Positions 7,601 to 12,756 of a stretch of DNA of 15,403 bases are shown here, one piece after another; position 1 is the first letter of the stretch, and the number at the start of each line of letters is the position of its first letter. The notes beneath the pieces were generated by a model. The model did not search any database, was not told where the DNA came from, and worked only from the letters and a program-made list of their open reading frames with translations. The DNA is from Alphaproteobacteria bacterium (GTDB lineage Bacteria; Pseudomonadota; Alphaproteobacteria; Sphingomonadales; Sphingomonadaceae): assembly GCA_028293055.1 (NCBI GenBank), contig JAQGLD010000275.1, forward strand, positions 1-15,403. Reading direction: 5' to 3'. The position numbers and the translations under genes were made by a program.

Positions 7601-8653
7601 GCCAATGTCGAGGTCCTGCTCGCGCTTTCGGGCAGCGATACGAGGTTCGGCGACACCGCCGGCAATAGTTACAGCTACGACATCACCACCAATGACGGCA
7701 ATGTCGCGCCCGGCGCGATCCTCACCGTGATCGGCACCGGCCTGCTTCCCGGCGAGAATTTGACGTTCGACGGCTCGGCGGAGACCGACGGCGCTTTCCG
7801 GATCTTCGCCGGGCAGGGCGTCGACGATCTCGTCGGCGGACATGGCAGCGACGGCTTCCTGTTCGGAGCGGACGGCAACCTCACCGCAGCCGACCATGTC
7901 GATGGCGGGACGGGCATCGACACGCTGGCGCTGCGCGGAAACTATGTCGGCGGCAATGCAGTGGTGTTCCAGGACGGAAGCATCGCCAATATCGAGGTGC
8001 TCGCTTTGCTCTCCGGCCACAGCAACGAATATGGCGGAGTGATCGTCCCGGCGGGCTTCGACTACGACCTGACCATGGCCGACGGCAATGTCGCCGCGGG
8101 CCAGAGGCTCGATGTCAACGCGGCCGCGCTCGGCGCCGACGAAAGCGTCCGTTTTGACGGCCATCTCGAGAGCAATGGATCGTTCCGGATCCTCTCCGGC
8201 GCGGGCGACGACACGCTGATCGGAAGCGCCCAGGGCGACCTGATCTATGGCGGGCTGGGCGCCGACCGGCTCACCGGCGGGGCAGGGGCCGACACCTATC
8301 TCTACCATTCGGCCGCGGAATCGACGAGCACCGGCTACGACATCATCACCGGCTTCGACTATCGCGAGGACCGGATCGATGTCCCGGGCGGCGGCAGCCG
8401 TTCGTTCAGCCAGGCGGGCACGGGCGCCCTCTCCACCGCGAGCTTCGATGCCGACCTGTCGTCCGGGTTGAGCGGAGTGCTCGGCGCCGGGCAGGCCGCC
8501 TTGTTCACCGCCAACGGCGGAACCCTCTCGGGCCATGTCTTCGCCGTGATCGACGCCAATGGCGTGGCCGGCTACCAGGCGGGCCAGGATCTGGTGATCG
8601 AGATGGTCGCCCCGGTGGTGCCGATCGACATGCATGCCGGGGTGATCGTGTAA
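1697..8653 (+). CDS. Giant RTX exoprotein with ExeM/NucH-type nuclease domain, about 2318 aa
   Basis: This is a probable extracellular DNase. Modules in order: beta-sandwich domain 1-215 (FTNNTGSTITSLDI, DDGLAIDDFSL); Calx-beta domains 216-332, 333-454 and 455-566, each ending xIxNDD/E; a second beta-sandwich 567-775 (SIVGYLGD, DEWVGIDDINV); Calx-beta 776-891 and 892-1003; OB-like region 1004-1268; endonuclease/exonuclease/phosphatase domain 1270-1552; VCBS-like repeats 1553-1777; an Ig/cadherin-like module 1778-1890; RTX region 1891-2203; C-terminus ending in FAVIDANGVAGYQAGQDLVIEMV plus a tail. Active-site residues of the metal-dependent fold are present: N1276, E1310, D1466/N1468 in GDFN, D1509/H1510, D1541/H1542 in TDHDS. 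There is no Sec signal, so type I secretion is inferred from the RTX C-terminus. An ATG at 1688 is possible, but AAGGG (1682-1686) is 1 nt from it and 10 nt from 1697. DNA scavenging (carbon, phosphate) or biofilm remodelling is the likely role. Confidence 0.9.
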   Translation: MPTGTGSISITTLNTPSTENFDTLSNTAASTTNIALPTGWYITETGGGARDNEQYAVDNGTSTTGDTYSYGASASTERALGELRSGTLIPVFGSSFTNNTGSTITSLDIAFAGEEWRLGTAGRTDTLNFEYSLNATDVVTGTWTPVAGLAFNTPDTVTTGAKNGNAAADRTALSTTITGLSIPNGATFWIHWTDTDATGADDGLAIDDFSLTAHASGAAPTLSIADVSHNEGNAGTTTFTFTVSLSAAAPAGGVSFDIATADGTATTAGGDYVAKALTSQTIPQGSSTYTFDVLVNGDTILESDESFFVNVTNVTGATIVDGQGLGTIVNDEVPPTPGAFAINDVSVAEGDSGTTPITFTVSRDPTSNVAASVHYVVTLPGGAGGADASDFAPAQALSGDLAFGANETSKTIILQVAGDVANEPNETFTITLSAPTNGATLADATGIGTIANDDAPPAASVNDVAIAEGQNGISYANFTINLDKPATTAVTIDYATSGGTATAGSDYLGVSGTLTFAVGETSKTVSVPIVGDTIAELNETFTVNLSNASGATIGDAQGVATITNDDSPAYFALNSANFSENWTDTSRITADDDWSHVASIVGYLGDIDPAGAATAVDPRTLTGANLGAVDVIANMPAPTSSGGVGEFQFGNPTIALQGSGTADAPSIVLYMDARGRTDVHLTATLRDMDSNSDNAAQPIDVQYRTDPNGAWTNVPGGYFADVTTVNSATQTTSLDVTLPADANNAATLQIRILTTNAIGSDEWVGIDDINVSSNQGPPSYSIADAAAFEGNSATTPITFTVTRAGDTSAAGNVGYSVDLGSDGFSASASDFASPLSGTVSFNAGEAAKTITLNVNGDTLPEADEGFTVTLHNPSSGNLGDASATGTIVNDDGPPPFVTISDVTQAEGDSGTTAFTFTVTRTGGTTGFTVDYATLGGTATSPSDFTAANGTLTFAPNENSKTITILVNGDTAGEHAETFSVKLSNALGAVVADPTGIGTILNDDVVPIYQLQGAGHISPFVGENVKTDGIVTAVDSNGFYLQDAHGDGNSATSDAIFVFTGAAPTVLVGDSIRVTGVLTEFAADATNLTLTEINSPVITVLTHDNPLPLAIPIGVGGILPPTTFLDNDALTSYDPAQDGLDFYESLEGMRVTILSPGVVSNTNSFGETYVVASDGVGATGMNGRGGITISGDHVGTPIDYNPERIQIDDDSGIFAGFTPNYTIGDRLSDVSGILSYSHSSYEVLVTAPVTVTQDVTLPQETTALDGDADHLTIADYNIENADPGDPQLKFDLLAHNIVYNLQTPDIVGLQEIQDADGPGSGSDFSGYATAQKLIDAIVAAGGPVYSYVEVTPTGSTGGEPNGHIHPGYLYDASRVSYVPGSASIIVDAAYAGSRNPLVAQFVFNSQTITLIDVHFTSRLGSDALEGGVQPPQDAGDASRTAQGQAVANYVAGLLAVDPSLKLGVLGDFNGFYFEGGVGAIEATGLTDLLRTLPSQERYTYMFDGNAQAIDHIIVSPSLFNGAQFDAVHLNSEYDFNGNRPTDHDSVIARFSIGHPDPVILPATDAMGQVAELADHAAGENVATLSDSGAIFFSNPDSALSHSAAFVPQGGSYLGTFTLGAVDQGSDSVAWSFSVPDSVLDPLRGGETLKQYYTVTIDDGHGGSVNQVVEVDLVGSNDAAILSSASVAVEQGSVPATASGALTISDADAGEAVFQAQNATQGLYGDFSIDAAGHWSYTADQVYALAPNQSRTDVFTIVAADGTPTNVAVTIIGHDQPGGAQSDLFTTDEATILGAGRNLFADNGSGADSDPDSPLQIAAVNGVAGNVGHVVQLASGAQLVVNADGTFRYDPNHAFDYLTGAVGAANQFGSDSFSYTLAGGSSATVFVNIQGVTSPGDEIFGNTLDNRIFGTGGPDSFRLEQGGHDIASGMGGNDGFYFGAALDSGDKVDGGAGTDTLAVQGNTNVVLGDIANVEVLLALSGSDTRFGDTAGNSYSYDITTNDGNVAPGAILTVIGTGLLPGENLTFDGSAETDGAFRIFAGQGVDDLVGGHGSDGFLFGADGNLTAADHVDGGTGIDTLALRGNYVGGNAVVFQDGSIANIEVLALLSGHSNEYGGVIVPAGFDYDLTMADGNVAAGQRLDVNAAALGADESVRFDGHLESNGSFRILSGAGDDTLIGSAQGDLIYGGLGADRLTGGAGADTYLYHSAAESTSTGYDIITGFDYREDRIDVPGGGSRSFSQAGTGALSTASFDADLSSGLSGVLGAGQAALFTANGGTLSGHVFAVIDANGVAGYQAGQDLVIEMVAPVVPIDMHAGVIV
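7490..8212 (+). repeat. Two-copy 360-bp (120-aa) internal repeat in the RTX region
   Basis: Two units begin at 7490 and 7850, exactly 360 bp apart. Each runs DGFxFGA, then VDGGxGxDTLAxxGN, IANxEVLxxLSG, YDxTxxDGNVAxG, then FDGxxExxGxFRIxxGxGxDDL. They are clear at protein level (about residues 1932-2051 and 2052-2172) and diverged at DNA level. Each ends in an RTX-like calcium motif, so the array is a longer calcium-binding solenoid than the four canonical nonapeptides at about 2167-2203 would suggest. Confidence 0.7.
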
Positions 8654-8672
8654 CGAGTGCTGCCTCCCGACT

Positions 8673-8843
8673 CCCCTCCCTGAATACAGGGAGGGGTCGG
8701 GGGTGGGTGAGTCTCCGGAAAGGCATTACCGGTCGAGACGAGCGCTCTAGCGCTGACCGGCTCCCACCCAAAATGCGGTTCCGGAAGCTTATTGCCGGTG
8801 GAGGCCGACCCACCCCTAACCCCTCCCTGTATTCAGGGAGGGG
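8673..8843. repeat. 171-bp composite inverted-repeat (REP/MITE-like) element
   Basis: The gap between the nuclease and the receptor gene is filled by a nested palindromic element. The left end is CCCCTCCCTG-AATA-CAGGGAGGGG (8673-8696), then TCGGGGGTGGGT. The right end is the reverse complement: ACCCACCCCTAA, then CCCCTCCCTG-TATT-CAGGGAGGGG (8820-8843). Each end is itself a 10-bp hairpin. Inside are CCGGTC (8729-8734) / GACCGG (8755-8760) enclosing two AGCGCT palindromes (8741-8746 and 8749-8754), and an imperfect 24-base direct repeat starting TCCGGAA (8714 and 8780). Ends of this type are, from memory, common dispersed repeats in sphingomonad genomes. It has no coding capacity. It may also stop transcription from the nuclease gene, although no T-tract follows. 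Confidence 0.7.
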
Positions 8844-8874
8844 GACCTAGCCTCGCCACCCCCGAAACAGGCAT

Positions 8875-8903
8875 TTGACAAGAATCCCCCTGCCATGTAG
8901 CTT
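8875..8903 (+). promoter_or_regulatory. Sigma70-type promoter of the TonB-dependent receptor
   Basis: TTGACA (8875-8880) is a perfect -35 box. At 17 bp spacing is TAGCTT (8898-8903) as a weak -10, matching at positions 1, 2 and 6, with a TG directly in front. Transcription would start near 8910, leaving a leader of about 140 nt. That leader contains a CGGCTC/GAGCCG hairpin at 8998-9015. Confidence 0.55.
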
Positions 8904-8907
8904 TCAA

Positions 8908-8921
8908 TGGGAGCGCTACCA
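8908..8921 (+). promoter_or_regulatory. LacI-family-type operator TGGGAGCGCTACCA
   Basis: This 14-bp near-palindrome with central AGCGCT differs from its reverse complement at only two bases. It lies directly after the -10 box, over the expected transcription start, which is the position for a repressor. AGCGCT-centred operators of this kind are known for LacI-family sugar regulators in Caulobacter and Xanthomonas, the xylose repressor XylR of Caulobacter among them (from memory). With an exo-oligoxylanase downstream, xylose or xylo-oligosaccharide induction is a reasonable inference. No LacI gene is in the window. Confidence 0.6.
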
Positions 8922-8978
8922 TAAAGCACGGAGTCGAAGCCCCGCGGACCAGGCGGACGGCTTTCCGGGCCGGGAAAA

Positions 8979-8988
8979 GGGAGCGCTC
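8979..8988 (+). promoter_or_regulatory. Possible second operator, GGGAGCGCTC
   Basis: This repeats the nine bases GGGAGCGCT of the main operator, its centre exactly 70 bp downstream, inside the leader. The right half diverges (CACGG instead of ACCA). It may be an auxiliary site allowing repression by looping or roadblock, or a chance copy. Confidence 0.3.
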
Positions 8989-9051
8989 ACGGTGGGACGG
9001 CTCGGGACAGAGCCGACCGCCGGGAGGAGGATCTGTCTGGGGGACTGCAAC

Positions 9052-12000
9052 ATGAATATTCGACCCGCGCCTGCGTACCGACTGGGTTTCCGTTTCTGCT
9101 CGACCCTCGCTTTGGCCGCGGGCATGGCAAGCGCCGCCGCCGCGGCCGACCAGCCGCCGCCCGCGGATGGGCCGACCGCCACCACGCCCGAAGCCACGAC
9201 ACAACAGAGCGTAGCGGCCGACGACAATGAAATCGTCGTCACGGGCTATCGCGCCAGCCTGCAGAGCGCGACCAACGCCAAGCGCGACTCGGTCGGCTTC
9301 ACCGACAGCATCTTCGCCGAGGATATCGGCAAGTTCCCGGACACCAATATCGCCGAATCGCTCAACCGGGTCCCCGGCGTGATCATCAGCCGCGAGGTTA
9401 CCGGCGAGGGCCTGCAGGTGGCGATCCGCGGCCTGGGCGCAAGCTTCACCAAGGTGCTGCTCAACAATGCTCCGGTCGCGATCGCCTCGACCGGACGCAC
9501 CGACGCGCAGAGCACGAATCGCGAGGTCGATCTCGACCTGCTTCCGACCGAGTTGTTCACCCGGCTGACGGTCAGCAAGAGCCCGACCGCCGAGATGCTG
9601 GAGGGCGGCGCCGCCGGCACGGTCAATCTGCGCAGCGCCCGGCCGTTCGACCATCCCGGCACCCACCTTACCTACTCGCTGCAGGGGACGAAAAACCAGC
9701 ACGCCGACGGCTGGGGCGCTCGCGGCTCGCTGCTCGGCAGCTTCACCACCGATACGTTCGGAATCCTGGTCGGAGTGGCCGGGGTCCGCAACAAGACCCG
9801 CACCACCGGCTTCGAGACGATCGGCTGGACAAATCCCAATCTTTCGGCCGCGCAGTGCGGCGCGGCCACCGGATGCAACCCGACCGGTGGCGGCAATTAC
9901 ACGATTCCGGCCACCGTGCCGGCCAATGCCGGCAATGGCCTGACCACCGGCCAGACCATCGACCAGGCCTTCCTGCTCGCCCACAATCCCGGCCTGACCA
10001 TCCAGCAGATCGACAATGCGATCATTCCGCGTCTCGGCCGTCCGTCCGACGAATATGGCACGCGCGACCGGATCAACGGCATCGTCAGCCTGGAATGGCG
10101 GCCGAGCGACGCGTTGCATTTCTATCTCGACGCTATGGCCGGCAAGAAGAAGAACGACCTCAGGCGGATCGACATGAACTGGGTCGGCCGCAACGGCGCG
10201 GCGATCCCGCTCAACATGAAGGTCGACCGCACCGACTGCAGCGCAGGCTGCGTCGCCACCGAAGGCACGTTCGCCAACGCCCAATTCTTCCTCGAATATC
10301 GGCCGTTCATCGAGAATATCCGCTTCTGGGGGATCAATCCCGGCCTTGCCGCGCAATTCTCCGACAATCTCAAGCTCGATCTCCAGGCGAACTGGACCCA
10401 GAGCCGCTTCCACCGCGAATCGCCGACCGTGCTGGTGATCACTCCGGCAAGCTCCGGGCTCACCGTCAGCTACAATAATGACGGCTCGATCCCGCAGATC
10501 ACGAGCAATGTCGACCTCAACAATCCGGCCAATTTCGGCTGGCCGGGCGGCCGCGTGAACATCCAGGACGAGCGGCGGCGGACCGAGACCAAGGGGGTTC
10601 GCGGCGACCTGACCTGGGGCGACGAGCATCTCAACCTCAAGGTCGGCGGCGCCTATGACGATGTGAAGCGGCGGATCCGCGCCTACGACAATAGCCAGGC
10701 GTTCCAGAATGCGGTGTGCGGCGACAATCCGAGCGTCTTCCTGCCCGGGCCGAACACCCAGCCGCCCTGCGAGGGCCTTTCCACCGCCAATCCGCCGTCC
10801 AATTACCCCCGTTACCCGGCGCTCGGCACCGGCTTCAGCGCCGGCCAGGCCGGCCCGGTCGTTTATCGCGGCTCGCTGATCCCGCAAGGCGCGCTCGCCG
10901 GGCTGCTCACGCCCGGCCCGGACGGGTTCATCACCGTGGACTGGGACAAGTTCAAGCAGGCATCGCAATATGACAGCTTCCACGACTCGGCGCCCGAGGC
11001 GGGATCGTCCAACACCGGGGCGAGCGGCGGCCTGGTCCGCGAGAAGACGCTCGGCGCCTATGCCGAGGTCAATGGCGATACCGAGCTCGGCGGCAACAAA
11101 TTGCGCTACAATGTCGGAGTGCGCTGGGTGCGGACCGACCAGACGATCGGGGGCCAGGTCTCGATCAGCGACCCGCGCAACTCGACCGATCCGGACGGCG
11201 CCGGCCCGCTTCCCGCCGCCTGCCCGGGCGGCGGCGCGAACCTACGCGACGGATCCTGCTTTCCCAACATCGCCAACTTCGTCAGGACCAACAACAAATA
11301 TGACAATTGGCTGCCCTCGCTGAGCGCCGCCTACAGCATCGGCGAGCACGCGCTGGCCCGCCTTTCGCTGTCCAAGACGATGACCCGGCCGAACCCGAAT
11401 TCGGAGCTTCCCGGCCTCAACTTCAGCACCCCGTCGGCCGATGCCGGAACCGTCGGCAATCCCGCGCTGAAGCCGTTCATCTCGAAGAATATCGACCTCG
11501 GCTTCGAATATTATACCGGCGGCGAAGGTCTGATCGGGGTGGCTGCGTTCCGCAAGTCGGTGGAGGGGTTCACCGTCACCGGATCGCAAACCGTGCCGTT
11601 CGCCGCATTGGCCGCCTATGGCGTCACGTTCGACACGCTCACCCCGACTCAGCAGACCGCGATCAATTCGCGCGGCGGCCCCGGCAGCGCCAACGTGGTG
11701 CTCCAGCAGCAGGTCAATGCCAGCGGGAATCTGATCATCAACGGGCTGGAATTCACCTGGGTGCAGCCGCTCGATTTCCTGTTCGACCGCTATCTTGGAA
11801 TCAAGGGATTCGGCATCAATTCCAACCTGACGATCATCGACCAGAAGGGCTCGGGCGCGGCTCCGGCGCTCGCAACCGGAGTGCCGCCCTACACGTACAA
11901 CATCACTGCTTATTACGAGAATCACGGGGTCAGCCTGAGGCTTTCGACGACCTATTACGACGCCAACCCGTCGGCCGCGGCGCCGCAGAACGGGATCACC

Positions 12001-12219
12001 CTCGCCGGCCTGTTCAACGACAGCTACCGCCAGTGGGACTTCTCGTCGATCTTCGATCTCAAGAAGATCTTGCGGACCGACATACCGGCCGAGGTGGTGT
12101 TCGATGTGGTCAACCTGACCAACGCCAAGCAGCGCTCCTACTTCCAGTTCCCCAATGCCGCATTCACTTACTACAATGCGGGCCGCACCTTCATGGTCGG
12201 AATCAGGGGTACCTTCTGA
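9052..12219 (+). CDS. TonB-dependent outer-membrane receptor, 1055 aa
   Basis: A 22-stranded barrel receptor that would import a substrate across the outer membrane using TonB-ExbBD energy. It starts MNIRPAPAYRLGFRF with a Sec signal ending near ASAAAAA (about residue 30). The TonB box region is NEIVVTGYR (about 59-67), then a plug with SIFAEDIGKFPDTNIAESL, RVPGVIISR, IRGLG and GGAAGTVNLRSARPFDHPG. The protein ends MVGIRGTF, with the terminal Phe needed for barrel assembly. The plug is of the Xanthomonas/Caulobacter clade (TIGR01782 type), often carbohydrate-linked. The start is set by GGGGGA (9039-9044), 7 nt ahead. The in-frame TTG at 8875 is rejected because it lies on the -35 box. Four close cysteine pairs (269/275, 396/400, 556/573, 724/736) probably sit in extracellular loops. 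A LacI-type operator lies upstream, a terminator and glycoside-hydrolase genes downstream. A xylo-oligosaccharide substrate is inferred. Confidence 0.93.
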   Translation: MNIRPAPAYRLGFRFCSTLALAAGMASAAAAADQPPPADGPTATTPEATTQQSVAADDNEIVVTGYRASLQSATNAKRDSVGFTDSIFAEDIGKFPDTNIAESLNRVPGVIISREVTGEGLQVAIRGLGASFTKVLLNNAPVAIASTGRTDAQSTNREVDLDLLPTELFTRLTVSKSPTAEMLEGGAAGTVNLRSARPFDHPGTHLTYSLQGTKNQHADGWGARGSLLGSFTTDTFGILVGVAGVRNKTRTTGFETIGWTNPNLSAAQCGAATGCNPTGGGNYTIPATVPANAGNGLTTGQTIDQAFLLAHNPGLTIQQIDNAIIPRLGRPSDEYGTRDRINGIVSLEWRPSDALHFYLDAMAGKKKNDLRRIDMNWVGRNGAAIPLNMKVDRTDCSAGCVATEGTFANAQFFLEYRPFIENIRFWGINPGLAAQFSDNLKLDLQANWTQSRFHRESPTVLVITPASSGLTVSYNNDGSIPQITSNVDLNNPANFGWPGGRVNIQDERRRTETKGVRGDLTWGDEHLNLKVGGAYDDVKRRIRAYDNSQAFQNAVCGDNPSVFLPGPNTQPPCEGLSTANPPSNYPRYPALGTGFSAGQAGPVVYRGSLIPQGALAGLLTPGPDGFITVDWDKFKQASQYDSFHDSAPEAGSSNTGASGGLVREKTLGAYAEVNGDTELGGNKLRYNVGVRWVRTDQTIGGQVSISDPRNSTDPDGAGPLPAACPGGGANLRDGSCFPNIANFVRTNNKYDNWLPSLSAAYSIGEHALARLSLSKTMTRPNPNSELPGLNFSTPSADAGTVGNPALKPFISKNIDLGFEYYTGGEGLIGVAAFRKSVEGFTVTGSQTVPFAALAAYGVTFDTLTPTQQTAINSRGGPGSANVVLQQQVNASGNLIINGLEFTWVQPLDFLFDRYLGIKGFGINSNLTIIDQKGSGAAPALATGVPPYTYNITAYYENHGVSLRLSTTYYDANPSAAAPQNGITLAGLFNDSYRQWDFSSIFDLKKILRTDIPAEVVFDVVNLTNAKQRSYFQFPNAAFTYYNAGRTFMVGIRGTF

Positions 12220-12256
12220 GGTCTGGGCAAGGACCCCTTCCCCCGGAACCTCCCCT

Positions 12257-12294
12257 GTGGGCGGCGTCCTTCCTGGAGGCGCCGCCCGCTTTTT
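12257..12294 (+). terminator. Rho-independent terminator after the receptor gene
   Basis: GGGCGGCG (12259-12266) pairs with CGCCGCCC (12280-12287), extended by a G-U and a G-C pair at the base, and is followed by GC and five T residues. It lies 37 bp after the receptor stop codon. Its T-tract runs straight into AGGA, the ribosome binding site of the next gene. Confidence 0.85.
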
Positions 12295-12306
12295 AGGATT
12301 GCCGCG

Positions 12307-12687
12307 ATGCGAAATCCGCCTGCCGCGTGCCTTTGCCTGCTGCTTGCGCAATGCGCGCCGCAAGTGGACTCGCCGGCGGCGGGTGCGCTGGGCGGCGCGC
12401 GAATCGAGTGCATCGACCTGTCGGCAGTGGCCGCCCGCCGCGCCGAGGGGCCGGACTCGATCCGCTTCGAAATGTTCGGCGGCAAGGCCTTCGTGAACCA
12501 TCTCCCCGGCCGCTGTCCCGGCCTCGCGCAGAGCCGGGATTTCGGTGCGCTTGCCTTCGAGGTGCAGGGCAACCGCCTGTGCCACGGCGACACGGTGCGC
12601 GCGCTCGATCCGGCGCTCGGCGGCTACGGCCAGTCTGTCCCATGCGTGCTCGGCAGCTTCACCCCGGCTGCGCCGGAGCCGAGGTGA
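12307..12687 (+). CDS. Small exported DUF6491-like protein, 126 aa
   Basis: The N-terminus [19 protein letters not shown] is a short signal peptide. LLAQC is lipobox-like, but Gln before the Cys is atypical, so lipidation is doubtful. The mature part has the spaced pattern [43 protein letters not shown] and PCVLGSF, which resembles the DUF6491 family of small secreted sphingomonad and xanthomonad proteins. The four mature cysteines (in CIDL, RCPGL, LCHG, PCVLG) would give two disulfides in the periplasm. The function is unknown. The start is the ATG 8 nt after AGGA (12295-12298), immediately behind the receptor terminator, so expression may depend on read-through or on a promoter I cannot see. 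The stop codon lies inside a 13-bp tandem repeat, 65 bp before the GH8 start. Confidence 0.7.
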   Translation: MRNPPAACLCLLLAQCAPQVDSPAAGALGGARIECIDLSAVAARRAEGPDSIRFEMFGGKAFVNHLPGRCPGLAQSRDFGALAFEVQGNRLCHGDTVRALDPALGGYGQSVPCVLGSFTPAAPEPR

Positions 12688-12706
12688 GAAGGAGAGGTGA
12701 GAAGGA
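12681..12706 (+). repeat. 13-bp perfect tandem repeat (GAGGTGAGAAGGA x2)
   Basis: Two exact copies lie at 12681-12693 and 12694-12706. Each carries a TGA and an AGAAGGA ribosome-binding sequence. The first TGA is the stop codon of the DUF6491-like gene. The second copy's AAGGA lies 9 nt before the ATG at 12716. Confidence 0.85.
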
Positions 12707-12715
12707 CTCGTCGCC

Positions 12716-12756
12716 ATGGGCTTTGTCCATTCGAACGCCTAATGGCCCGGCGATGA
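12716..12756 (+). other. Two tiny upstream ORFs in a stop-start relay to GH8
   Basis: ATG at 12716, with AAGGA (12702-12706) 9 nt before it, reads MGFVHSNA and stops at TAA 12740-12742. The last A of that stop begins ATG 12742-12744 (TAATG), which reads MARR and stops at TGA 12754-12756. That TGA overlaps the GH8 start ATG at 12753 (ATGA). The GH8 ATG has no Shine-Dalgarno of its own, so ribosomes may reach it by termination-reinitiation through this chain. The overlaps are plain in the sequence; the coupling is inference. Confidence 0.45.

Noticed and set aside
4514..8635. Minus-strand open frame of 1373 codons opposite the nuclease
   Set aside because: It lies wholly antisense to a gene with clear domains. 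The translation is Asp/Arg/Glu/Ala/Val-rich low-information sequence, as expected from GC-rich codons read backwards, with no recognisable motif.
8875..9051. 59-codon N-terminal extension of the receptor from TTG 8875
   Set aside because: That TTG is part of the TTGACA promoter box. The signal peptide and ribosome site fit ATG 9052, and the extension would bury the signal peptide.
8833..10983. Minus-strand open frame of 716 codons across the repeat element and receptor gene
   Set aside because: It is antisense to the receptor's signal, plug and first barrel strands. Its composition is that of a shadow frame and it has no domain.
12307..12354. Lipoprotein call for the DUF6491-like protein (LLAQC)
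   Set aside because: Gln at the -1 position is unfavourable for signal peptidase II, and the signal contains two other Cys. It could equally be a normal signal peptide.
12327..12752. 142-codon N-terminal extension of GH8 in the same frame
   Set aside because: It overlaps the DUF6491-like gene out of frame, has no family similarity, and would bury the signal peptide that starts at 12753.
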